The position numbers were made by a program, and so were the translations under genes. A stretch of 17,160 bases of DNA from JAPLJC01 sp052326585. GTDB lineage: Bacteria; Desulfobacterota; Desulfobaccia; Desulfobaccales; 0-14-0-80-60-11. The notes under the pieces are model-generated. The model was not told where the DNA came from, did not search any database, and saw only the letters and a program-made list of their open reading frames with translations. Numbering within the stretch: the first letter of the stretch is position 1; each line of letters begins with the position of its first letter. Shown here piece by piece: positions 6,933 to 13,062 of this stretch. The stretch spans positions 1 to 17,160 of the forward strand of contig JBKQLU010000077.1 in the NCBI GenBank assembly GCA_052326585.1, written 5' to 3'.

Positions 6933-7864
6933 TCTAAACGCTGCCCCCGCAGCACCCGCTCTTTCCCCTGATAATCCTTCAAGGTTTCCAGTCCCTGATA
7001 GGCCCCGGTTTGCCGCAGCAGTTCCAGGACCTCGGCCGCCTGGCCATCACCCACTTCCAGGGCCAGGCAGCCTCCGGGTCTCAAATAGCGGTGGGCCTCC
7101 CGGGCCAGGACCCGGATAAGGTCGAGTCCGTCTTCCCCGCCCAACAGGGCCTGGGGCGGCTCAAAGTCTCTGATCTCCCGGGTGAGCTCTTCCCATTGGG
7201 CCCGGGGTACATAGGGGAGATTGGCCACCAGCACGGCGAAGCGCGGCCCGGGCTGGAGCCCGGAGAGAAGGTCGCCCCGGACAAAACGGAGGCGCCCGGC
7301 AACGCCCTGCCGCCGGGCATTGTCCCGGGCCACGTTGAGGGAGGTTTCCGAGAGATCCAGGGCCAGCCAGGCCATCTGGGGCAGCTCCCGGGCCAGCGCC
7401 ACCACTACCGCGCCGCTGCCCACCCCGACTTCCAGACCCCAGGGGACGGCTTGCTCCTGACTGGCGAATTTTTTCGGAGGTTCCTGGACCCCAAGTTGCA
7501 GATCAATCAGGGTCCGGGCCGCCTCCAGGGCTGCCGCCACCAGGATCTCGGTTTCCGGCCGGGGAATCAGGACCCCGGGGCGCACCTGAAAATCGAGGGA
7601 CCAGAATTCCTTGTGGCCGGTGAGGTAGGCTACCGGTTCGCCCCGGCGGCGGCGCACCACCAGGGCCTTGAAACGAGCCAATTCTTCGGGGGAGAGGGGC
7701 TGGTCGTAGTGCAGGTAGAGGTCCAGGCGGCTCAGGTTGAGCACGTGCGCCAGGAGCACCTCAGCGGAGGCCCGGGGCTCCGAAACCACTTTATCCCTGA
7801 GATAATCGCTGGTCCAGCGCAGGAGTCCCACGATGGTCCAGGCTGGCTGGGAAACCGCCTCCAT
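6929..7864 (-). CDS. prmC: Peptide chain release factor N5-glutamine methyltransferase
   Basis: PrmC (HemK) transfers a methyl group from S-adenosylmethionine to the Gln of the GGQ motif in release factors, raising termination efficiency. The protein has 311 residues: an N-terminal helical substrate-binding domain (about 1-90), the GVLIPRPETE motif (97-106), the SAM-binding glycine motif EVGVGSG (145-151), and the catalytic NLPY at 215-218 in place of the commoner NPPY. Residues about 120-140 form a longer linker than usual. The gene begins on the base after the prfA stop (TAA followed by ATG), so translational coupling to its own substrate gene is likely. Its 3' end converges on and overlaps the stop of the lipoprotein gene. 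Confidence 0.93.
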   Translation of the reverse strand: MEAVSQPAWTIVGLLRWTSDYLRDKVVSEPRASAEVLLAHVLNLSRLDLYLHYDQPLSPEELARFKALVVRRRRGEPVAYLTGHKEFWSLDFQVRPGVLIPRPETEILVAAALEAARTLIDLQLGVQEPPKKFASQEQAVPWGLEVGVGSGAVVVALARELPQMAWLALDLSETSLNVARDNARRQGVAGRLRFVRGDLLSGLQPGPRFAVLVANLPYVPRAQWEELTREIRDFEPPQALLGGEDGLDLIRVLAREAHRYLRPGGCLALEVGDGQAAEVLELLRQTGAYQGLETLKDYQGKERVLRGQRLD

Positions 7865-8932
7865 TTAGGCCTGTTCCACGGCCTGGGTGCGGTAATGGCT
7901 GCCCAAGCTTTGGAGAAGTTCGTCCAGGTCGCCGTCCAGAATGGCCTCCAACTTATGGAGGGTGAGCCCGATGCGATGGTCGCTGACCCGGGCCTGGGGG
8001 TAATTATAGGTGCGGATGCGTTCGCTACGGTCGCCGCTGCCCACCTGGGATTTGCGCTCTTTAGCGATTTGCTGCTGCTGCTGCCGTTGTTTCAAGTCCA
8101 GGAGCCGGGCCCGCAACACCTTCAAGGCCTTGGCCTTGTTTTTGTGCTGGGACTTCTCGTCCTGGCAGATGACCACCAGGCCAGTGGGCAGATGGGTGAT
8201 GCGCACCGCGGAGTCGGTGGTATTGACGCTTTGACCTCCCGGACCGGAAGAACGGAAGACGTCGAAGCGTAATTCTTCCGGGCTGATCTGCACCTCAACC
8301 TCCTCCGCCTCTGGCAGGATGGCCACGGTCACCGCCGAGGTATGGATGCGTCCCTGGGACTCGGTTACCGGCACCCGTTGTACCCGGTGCACCCCGCTTT
8401 CGTATTTCAGCAGACTATAAACCCGCTCCCCGGAAATTGAGGCGATGACCTCTTTGAGGCCGCCCATGCCGGTGGCGGAGTGGCTCAAGATCTCAAACTT
8501 CCAGCCCTTGCGCTCCGCCAGGCGGCTGTACATGCGGAAGAGGTCGGCGGCAAACAGGCTCGCCTCCTCGCCGCCGGTGCCGGCCCGAATCTCCAGCAGG
8601 ACGTTCTTCTCGTCGTAGGGATCCTTGGGGAGCAGCAGCAGGCGCAACTCTTCCTCCCGCGCGGCCGCCTCCTCCCGGAGGGTCTGGATCTCCTCGCGCA
8701 CCAGAGATTTTAACTCCTCATCCGTCTCTTCCTTCAGCAGGGTGTGACTCTCCTGCAACTCCTGCTGCGCCTGCCGGTAGCGGCGGAAGACCTGGATAAC
8801 GGGGCTCAGTCCGGCGTGTTCCTTGCGGTATTTCTGATAAAGCTCCTGATCCCGGATAACCTCAGGATCTGAGAGCCGTTGCTCCAGGTCGATGAATTGG
8901 CTTTCCAGTTTTTCCAGTCTGGCGTTCAGCAT
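7865..8932 (-). CDS. prfA: Peptide chain release factor 1
   Basis: RF1 recognises UAA and UAG in the ribosomal A site and triggers release of the finished protein. The 355-residue length is normal. The GGQ loop is at 232-234 within SSGPGGQSVNTTDSA. The stop-codon-reading tripeptide, usually PAT in RF1, is PVT here (188-190) within RVPVTESQGRIHTSA; the RF1-type PxT rather than RF2-type SPF identifies it. The N-terminal 100 residues form the expected helical domain 1. The first gene of a prfA-prmC pair, it has a good promoter about 115 bases upstream, but no clear Shine-Dalgarno precedes its ATG, and the leader can form two GC-rich hairpins. Confidence 0.95.
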   Translation of the reverse strand: MLNARLEKLESQFIDLEQRLSDPEVIRDQELYQKYRKEHAGLSPVIQVFRRYRQAQQELQESHTLLKEETDEELKSLVREEIQTLREEAAAREEELRLLLLPKDPYDEKNVLLEIRAGTGGEEASLFAADLFRMYSRLAERKGWKFEILSHSATGMGGLKEVIASISGERVYSLLKYESGVHRVQRVPVTESQGRIHTSAVTVAILPEAEEVEVQISPEELRFDVFRSSGPGGQSVNTTDSAVRITHLPTGLVVICQDEKSQHKNKAKALKVLRARLLDLKQRQQQQQIAKERKSQVGSGDRSERIRTYNYPQARVSDHRIGLTLHKLEAILDGDLDELLQSLGSHYRTQAVEQA

Positions 8933-8950
8933 AGAATGACCAAAAACCGG

Positions 8951-9014
8951 GGCGCCGCCAGCGATGCCGGGCCAGCCTCCTGGACTCGCCCGGCGCCGGG
9001 GTTAAAAACCCGGC
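8951..9014 (-). promoter_or_regulatory. prfA: Structured prfA 5' leader: two adjacent hairpins
   Basis: Hairpin one spans 8966-8994: a 6-bp outer stem (8966-8971 with 8989-8994) encloses CCAG/CTGG at 8972-8975 and 8980-8983. Hairpin two is GCCGGG at 8995-9000 with CCCGGC at 9009-9014 and an A-rich loop. GGCGCCG at 8951-8957 could instead pair with 8991-8997, which would compete with hairpin one. All lie between the promoter and the prfA start. No T-tract follows, so an intrinsic terminator is unlikely. Confidence 0.35.
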
Positions 9015-9047
9015 TGGAGCCCGGTCTCTTTTAAACGTTAATAATTA

Positions 9048-9076
9048 ATTATAAAGGAAAAATCGTTCCAAGGCAA
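9048..9076 (-). promoter_or_regulatory. prfA: Sigma-70-like promoter for prfA-prmC
   Basis: On the - strand TTGCCT (9071-9076) and a perfect TATAAT (9048-9053) are separated by exactly 17 bases. Transcription would start near 9041, giving a leader of about 110 bases. Confidence 0.6.
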
Positions 9077-9129
9077 TGCGGTTGCGAAGGGTTGCTGCAC
9101 CTCACGGGACAGGTCCGCCCGGCCTGGGA

Positions 9130-9978
9130 TCACGACTCCGCCAGGCGCCGGATGATTTCCGGGATGGTGCGGGTGGCCAGGTGGGAGAGGGAGCCGCCCC
9201 CGAGGACCACCTGCAGGGGGACCTGCGCCGCCTCAGCCGCCTGGATCATCTGGTCGCAGATGTCGAAATAGGCGTCTTCGGTAAGCCCCAGGGAGCCGTA
9301 ATCTTCCAGGTGGGTGTCGAAACCGTAATACCAGATAAGCAGATGAGGCTGAAAAGGGGCAATGCGCCGCGCCTGTTCCCGAACCAGGCGGAGGTAGCCC
9401 CGGTTGGGGTCCATCTCCGTTAAGAGAGGCTGGACGTCAACGTCCACCTTGCTGCCGTCCGGGGAATGGTAATCGACATCGCAAAAGCAGATGTGCAGCA
9501 CCTCCGGATCGTCCTGGATCAACTGGCGGGTGCCGTCGCCGTGGTGGGCGTCGGTGTCCACGATGGCAAAGCGCCGCCAACCGCTGCTTTGCCGGGAATG
9601 GGCCAGGGCGATGACCACGTCGTTGAAACAGCAGGCGCCCCAGAACTGGCGATAGCCGGCGTGGTGGCCGCCGGCCCCGATGAAACAGAAGGCCCGCTGC
9701 AGCTCTCCCCGGGCCAAAGCCGTCATCCCCGCCAGCACCGAACCCACCGACTCGTAAGCGGTGGCGCAAAAGCTGTCCTGGGCCACCGCGCCCAGGATTT
9801 CCGGGGCGTGCACCGCGAGGATCTGCTCCGCGGAGGCGCGGGGGGCCTGGAACATCCTGACGTTGGCCTTTTCCAGCAAGGGTTGCAGGGCCTCAGGAAA
9901 ATCCCGCAGCCGGTTGCCGATGGTGAGATAGCTCTTGCGGCTGAAAGATGGATGGTAGAAGATGCCTACTTCCTTCAT
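9130..9978 (-). CDS. Histone-deacetylase/acetoin-utilization-fold amidohydrolase, variant active site
   Basis: Members of this fold use a catalytic metal to remove acyl groups from amines (acetyl-lysine, acetylpolyamines). From ATG 9978 it has 282 residues. The His-His pair is in GAGGHHAGY (105-106). Metal ligands Asp143 and His145 are in DTDAHHGDGT, and Asp221 is in YGFDTHLEDYGS. The usual GGY motif with the transition-state tyrosine is replaced by LGGGSLSHLA at about 259-268, with no Tyr at that spot, so standard deacetylase activity may be reduced or altered. A longer frame from TTG 10041 overlaps the upstream gene; ATG 9978 is preferred because it lies 19 bases after that stop and the family similarity begins there (KEVGIFYHPSF). 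It is probably cotranscribed with the formyl hydrolase-like gene. The substrate is unknown. Confidence 0.8.
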   Translation of the reverse strand: MKEVGIFYHPSFSRKSYLTIGNRLRDFPEALQPLLEKANVRMFQAPRASAEQILAVHAPEILGAVAQDSFCATAYESVGSVLAGMTALARGELQRAFCFIGAGGHHAGYRQFWGACCFNDVVIALAHSRQSSGWRRFAIVDTDAHHGDGTRQLIQDDPEVLHICFCDVDYHSPDGSKVDVDVQPLLTEMDPNRGYLRLVREQARRIAPFQPHLLIWYYGFDTHLEDYGSLGLTEDAYFDICDQMIQAAEAAQVPLQVVLGGGSLSHLATRTIPEIIRRLAES

Positions 9979-9997
9979 CTCCGGAAAATCCCCCGCT

Positions 9998-10915
9998 TCA
10001 GGTCCCGAACTTCTCTCCAGCCTGCGGTTGTTTAGCGGCAATAAATTCGGGCGCCTTCACCTTCCCCAGTTCCTTGGTGCGGAAACGGCTGACCAGAATG
10101 GCGCCGCCGGCCACCGCCAGTTTAAGGCCCCGGTCGCTCACCGCCAGGATCTCCCCGGACGCGGCCTGGGGAGATTCTTCAGAAAAGGCGGCGTTATAAA
10201 GCTTGACCTTTTCGCCCCGGAAGGTGGTGGTGGCCCCGGGCTGGGGGTCGCAGCCGCGCAGGAAATTGAAGACCGCGACGCCCGGCTGGCGGAAGTCCAG
10301 GGCGGCCAGCCGCTCGTCGCAGGGAGGCTCGTAGGTGGCCCGGGAATGGTCCTGGGGAATCCGGGGGGCCTGGCCCCGGGCGATCAACTCCACTGCTTCC
10401 AGAAGCGCCGCCACCCCCAGGGGATAGAGCTTGTTGAAATAGAGCTCTCCGGTGGTCTCGGCAAGGCCGATCTCCACCGTCTTTTGCAAGAGGATGTCAC
10501 CGGTGTCGATGCCTTGGTCCACCCAGAAGATGGTGAGCCCGCTCACGGTTTCGCCGTTGATCACCGCCCAGTTGATGGCGCTGGAGCCCCGATGGCGGGG
10601 CAGGAGGGAGGGGTGGTATTGGATGGAGCCCAATCTGGGGGCGGTGAAGACCTGCGGCGGGATGATGTCGGTGACAAAGGCCAGCACCCCCAATTCGGCC
10701 TGCAAGGAGACCATGGCCGCGTAAGCCTCCTGGTCCCGCAGATGGGCCGGTTGGAAGAGCGGCGCTCCGGCGGCGCGGGCCGCCTCCGCCAGGGGGTCGG
10801 ACCTGGCCCCCCGATCCGGAGGGCAGAAGACCCCCGGCACCTCATGACCATGGTCCAGCAAGCCTTTTAAGACGTCGGCGCCAAAAGCCGCCTGACCTAA
10901 CAAGGCGATGCGCAT
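9998..10915 (-). CDS. Formyltransferase-fold protein, 10-formyltetrahydrofolate hydrolase type
   Basis: The protein has 305 residues: an N-terminal formyltransferase catalytic domain (about 1-180) and a C-terminal OB-like domain (about 205-300). The catalytic region reads YHPSLLPRHRGSSAINW (100-116), then FWVDQGIDTGDILLQK (130-145), giving His101 and Asp137. These lines match the N-terminal hydrolase domain of 10-formyltetrahydrofolate dehydrogenase (ALDH1L) more closely than methionyl-tRNA formyltransferase, whose motif is NxHxSLLPxxRGAAPI. Automated annotation may still call it Fmt. Expected chemistry is release or transfer of formyl from 10-formyl-THF; no aldehyde dehydrogenase domain follows. 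ATG 10915 has a clear GGAGG (10922-10926). First gene of a likely two-gene unit with the deacetylase-fold protein. Confidence 0.75.
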   Translation of the reverse strand: MRIALLGQAAFGADVLKGLLDHGHEVPGVFCPPDRGARSDPLAEAARAAGAPLFQPAHLRDQEAYAAMVSLQAELGVLAFVTDIIPPQVFTAPRLGSIQYHPSLLPRHRGSSAINWAVINGETVSGLTIFWVDQGIDTGDILLQKTVEIGLAETTGELYFNKLYPLGVAALLEAVELIARGQAPRIPQDHSRATYEPPCDERLAALDFRQPGVAVFNFLRGCDPQPGATTTFRGEKVKLYNAAFSEESPQAASGEILAVSDRGLKLAVAGGAILVSRFRTKELGKVKAPEFIAAKQPQAGEKFGT

Positions 10916-10936
10916 GGCTGGCCTCCGCTGCTAAAA

Positions 10937-10978
10937 GTTCGAAGTCCAAAGTTCAAGGTTCACGGTTCAAAGTCGAGA
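10937..10978. repeat. Heptanucleotide tandem repeat, six units of GTTCAAA type
   Basis: Six consecutive 7-base units are read: GTTCGAA, GTCCAAA, GTTCAAG, GTTCACG, GTTCAAA, GTCGAGA. The first two or three bases of each unit are the most constant. It lies upstream of the formyl hydrolase-like gene. Seven-base arrays like this occur as intergenic repeats in some bacterial genomes. The function is unknown. Confidence 0.7.
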
Positions 10979-11000
10979 CCTCGCCACGATTCCCTATTTG

Positions 11001-11081
11001 GTCATTCTGGGGGAGCGAAGCCACCGAAGAATCTCAAAGGTAGTGAGGAAATACTAGATCCTTCGCTGCGCTCAGGATGAC
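11001..11081. repeat. Imperfect inverted-repeat element (MITE-like or REP-like)
   Basis: The left arm at 11001-11034 (GTCATTCTGG, then GGAGCGAAG, then CGAAGAATCT) is complementary, with a short insertion and a few mismatches, to the right arm at 11056-11081 (AGATCCTTCGCTGCGCTCAG, then GATGAC). A 21-base centre separates them. Inverted repeats of the type GTCATTCTGAGCGAAGCGAAGAATCT are widespread non-coding repeats in bacterial genomes. No transposase is present. Whether it moves is not known. Confidence 0.6.
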
Positions 11082-11141
11082 AAAAAAAAGGGGCCTCGAA
11101 AAGGTTGGTCTCGGTTACCAAATGACTCCTGGCCGCGGTGC

Positions 11142-11171
11142 TCAATGATGGTGCGCGTCGCGGCTCTTTTT
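11142..11171 (-). repeat. Partial duplicate of the 3' end of the downstream-lying small membrane protein gene
   Basis: TCAATGATGG and GGCTCTTTTT, separated by 10 unlike bases, are repeated at the same spacing at 11282-11311, the end of the 63-residue gene. Read on the - strand the copy encodes KKSRDAHHH and stop, against KKSHNQGHH and stop in the real gene. Only the tail is duplicated. The two hairpins at 11179-11233 lie between the copies. Confidence 0.5.
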
Positions 11172-11178
11172 ATTTTCT

Positions 11179-11233
11179 CGTTCCCAAGCTCCTGCTTGGG
11201 AACGGAATTTTCTCGCTCAGGCTCTGCCTGGGC
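11179..11233. repeat. Two hairpin repeats
   Basis: CGTTCCCAAGC (11179-11189) and GCTTGGGAACG (11194-11204) form a perfect 11-bp stem around TCCT. Ten bases on, GCTCAGGC (11215-11222) and GCCTGGGC (11226-11233) form an 8-bp stem with one mismatch or wobble. The first type (GTTCCCAAGCTCCxGCTTGGGAAC) is a common dispersed bacterial intergenic repeat. Neither has a terminal T-tract on the - strand that would mark an intrinsic terminator. Confidence 0.65.
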
Positions 11234-11281
11234 AGCATCTATTAACAGGATGATATTGTTCTATTTATAGTCAAGGCTGGG

Positions 11282-11473
11282 TCAATGATGGCCCTGGTTG
11301 TGGCTCTTTTTCGGTTCCAGGGTGGAGGCCCAGAAGATGAGGCCGCAGGCGGCCAGAATGGCGCCCACGCTCACCGGGGCGCTGCCGGAGAAGATGGCGA
11401 CCGCGATGCAAACGAAGACCAGAAGCACCAGCGGGGCCTGTTTTTTGCGATAACCCTGATTGCCTGCCGCCAT
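11282..11473 (-). CDS. Small membrane protein (63 residues), two predicted TM helices
   Basis: The family is not recognised. A charged N-terminus (MAAGNQGYRKKQ) is followed by two hydrophobic segments, about residues 13-30 and 33-50, joined by a short Ser/Pro turn, and a basic, His-rich tail (EPKKSHNQGHH). Both ends are predicted cytoplasmic. A strong AAGGAGG lies nine bases before ATG 11473, which argues that it is truly translated. It begins 65 bases after the gltX stop and may share that transcript. A diverged copy of its 3' end lies about 140 bases further on. The function is unknown. Confidence 0.65.
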   Translation of the reverse strand: MAAGNQGYRKKQAPLVLLVFVCIAVAIFSGSAPVSVGAILAACGLIFWASTLEPKKSHNQGHH

Positions 11474-11538
11474 ATGTCAAAACCTCCTTGGAGATGGCTC
11501 GAATTATACGCCGGACGCGGGCAATATCCAGAAGGATT

Positions 11539-12942
11539 TCATTGCCGGCCTGCAACAAAGCTGATGGCCTGCGCGATGCGGCGCTGGGTCTCGGGCTTTC
11601 CCAGGATATTGATGATCTCATAGAGCCCGGGGCTGGCGGTGCGGCCGGTAAGGGCCAGCCGAACCGGCTGGGCCAGGTTGGCCATCTTCAGGCCGGTCTC
11701 AGCCGCCAGATCGTGAAAGAGCTGGTTCAAGGCGGGCTCGGAAAAGTCCGCCAGCCCGTCCAGACGCCGGGCCACCTCTCGCATAGCCGGCAAGGTCTCC
11801 GGGGTCAAAAACTTGTTCGCCCCCTTCTCTTCGTAAGGGCGGGGATCCTGGAAATAGAAACGGGCCGCCTCGGCCATCTCCACCAGGGTGCGGCAACGGG
11901 CCGCCAGGGTGGCAGCCACCCGGGCCAGGTATTCCTGATCCGGCGGGACAATCGCCAGCCGGGCCAAAAAAGGAGCCAGTTCCTGGGCCAGCCGCGGCGC
12001 GCTCAGGGACATCAGGTGCTGGCTGTTGATCCACTTGAGCTTTTCTTCGTCAAATACCCCCGGAGAGGTGGTGGCCTGGTCCAGACTGAAGTATTGGATA
12101 AGCTCTTCCCGGGTGAAGATCTCCTGATCCCCGTGGGACCAACCGAGGCGAGCCAGATAGTTCACCAGGGCCTGCGGCAAGAAGCCTTGCTCCCGGTACT
12201 CCAGGGCAGATCTGGCGCCCCGGCGTTTGGAGAGCTTGCCCCGGTCGGTGGCCAGCAACAGGGGCATGTGGGCAAAGCGGGGCGGGGCAACCCCCAGGGC
12301 CTGGTAAATGAGGAGCTGCCGCGGGGTGTTGGGGATATGGTCCTCCCCCCGGATGACGTCGGTAATCCTCATGGTGATATCATCCACCACCACCGCAAAA
12401 TTATAAGTTGGGATGTCATCACCGCGCATGACTACCAGGTCATCGAGTTCCCGGTTGTCGAAGGCGATGGGGCCTTTGATCAGGTCGTGCCAGCGGGTGA
12501 CGCCGGCGTCGGGCCCCCGGAAGCGCACCACGGTATGGGGCCCGGGTTTGAGGCCCCGCTCCCGGCAGCGGCCGTCGTACTTGGGCTTGTCCCCCCGGGC
12601 CAGGGCCGCCTCGCGCCGCGCCTTGAGATCTTCCGGGGAGCAATCGCAATAGTAGGCCGCTCCCCGGGCCAGCAAGCGGTCAGCATATTCCCGATAGACC
12701 GGCAGGCGCTCCGACTGGCGAAAGGGGCCTTCATCCAAAGTGAGCCCCAGCCACGCCAGGGCCTCCAGAATCTCCTGGACGAAATTCTCCTGGGAACGCT
12801 CCCTATCGGTATCCTCGATGCGCAGGATAAAGACACCGCCGCCATGGCGGGCGATCAGCCAATTGAACAAGGCGGTATGGGCCCCGCCCAGGTGCAGGGA
12901 CCCGGTGGGGCTGGGAGAGAAACGAGTCCGCACCCCCGTCAT
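11539..12942 (-). CDS. gltX: Glutamyl-tRNA synthetase
   Basis: A class I aminoacyl-tRNA synthetase that charges tRNA-Glu (and, where GatCAB exists, also tRNA-Gln). From ATG 12942 it has 467 residues, normal for the family. The HIGH-type motif is HLGG at 17-20 within RFSPSPTGSLHLGGAHTALF. The KMSKS-type motif is KLSKR at 236-240. A possible zinc site is CDC at 99-101 with Tyr122 and Cys126 (YDGRC). Helical anticodon-binding domains follow. The frame is open 15 codons further to a TTG, but ATG 12942 is chosen because the conserved domain starts right after it (TGVRTRFSPSPTG); its AGGA is unusually close to the ATG. The Rossmann domain carries the expected LRIEDTDRERS motif. The gene lies downstream of the histidine kinase, with a possible promoter between. 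Confidence 0.94.
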   Translation of the reverse strand: MTGVRTRFSPSPTGSLHLGGAHTALFNWLIARHGGGVFILRIEDTDRERSQENFVQEILEALAWLGLTLDEGPFRQSERLPVYREYADRLLARGAAYYCDCSPEDLKARREAALARGDKPKYDGRCRERGLKPGPHTVVRFRGPDAGVTRWHDLIKGPIAFDNRELDDLVVMRGDDIPTYNFAVVVDDITMRITDVIRGEDHIPNTPRQLLIYQALGVAPPRFAHMPLLLATDRGKLSKRRGARSALEYREQGFLPQALVNYLARLGWSHGDQEIFTREELIQYFSLDQATTSPGVFDEEKLKWINSQHLMSLSAPRLAQELAPFLARLAIVPPDQEYLARVAATLAARCRTLVEMAEAARFYFQDPRPYEEKGANKFLTPETLPAMREVARRLDGLADFSEPALNQLFHDLAAETGLKMANLAQPVRLALTGRTASPGLYEIINILGKPETQRRIAQAISFVAGRQ

Positions 12943-13013
12943 TCCTGACAAACTAGGCGAACCAGTCGAAATAGGCAAAATAGGCAAAACCCCCAGGGAG
13001 ATGCTGCTGGTTT

Positions 13014-13044
13014 ATCATAACTGCCGCGCCTGGGCCAGGGGCAA
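13014..13044 (-). promoter_or_regulatory. gltX: Promoter candidate for gltX
   Basis: TATGAT on the - strand at 13014-13019 is preceded by TTGCCC at 13039-13044. The spacer is 19 bases, longer than ideal. It would give a leader of about 65 bases. Confidence 0.35.
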
Positions 13045-13062
13045 TATTTTCGCCCCAAGCGG

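Noticed and set aside
7201..7220. NLPY instead of NPPY in PrmC as a defect
   Set aside because: The Asn, second Pro and Tyr are kept, and variation at the first Pro is probably tolerated; the neighbouring prfA supports a functional PrmC.
9979..10041. TTG 10041 as the start of the deacetylase-fold gene
   Set aside because: It would overlap the upstream gene by 44 bases and add residues outside the family's conserved region; ATG 9978 fits better.
10937..10978. A CRISPR array
   Set aside because: Units are only 7 bases long, contiguous and without spacers; no cas genes are present.
11488..12948. Long + strand open frame opposite gltX (also 7010-8272 opposite prfA/prmC, and 3517-4665 opposite leuA)
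   Set aside because: These are low-complexity, Gly/Gln/Pro/His-rich translations typical of the reverse strand of GC-rich genes; the true genes have full conserved motifs.
12943..12987. TTG 12987 as the gltX start
   Set aside because: The 15 extra residues are not part of the conserved synthetase N-terminus, which begins just after ATG 12942.
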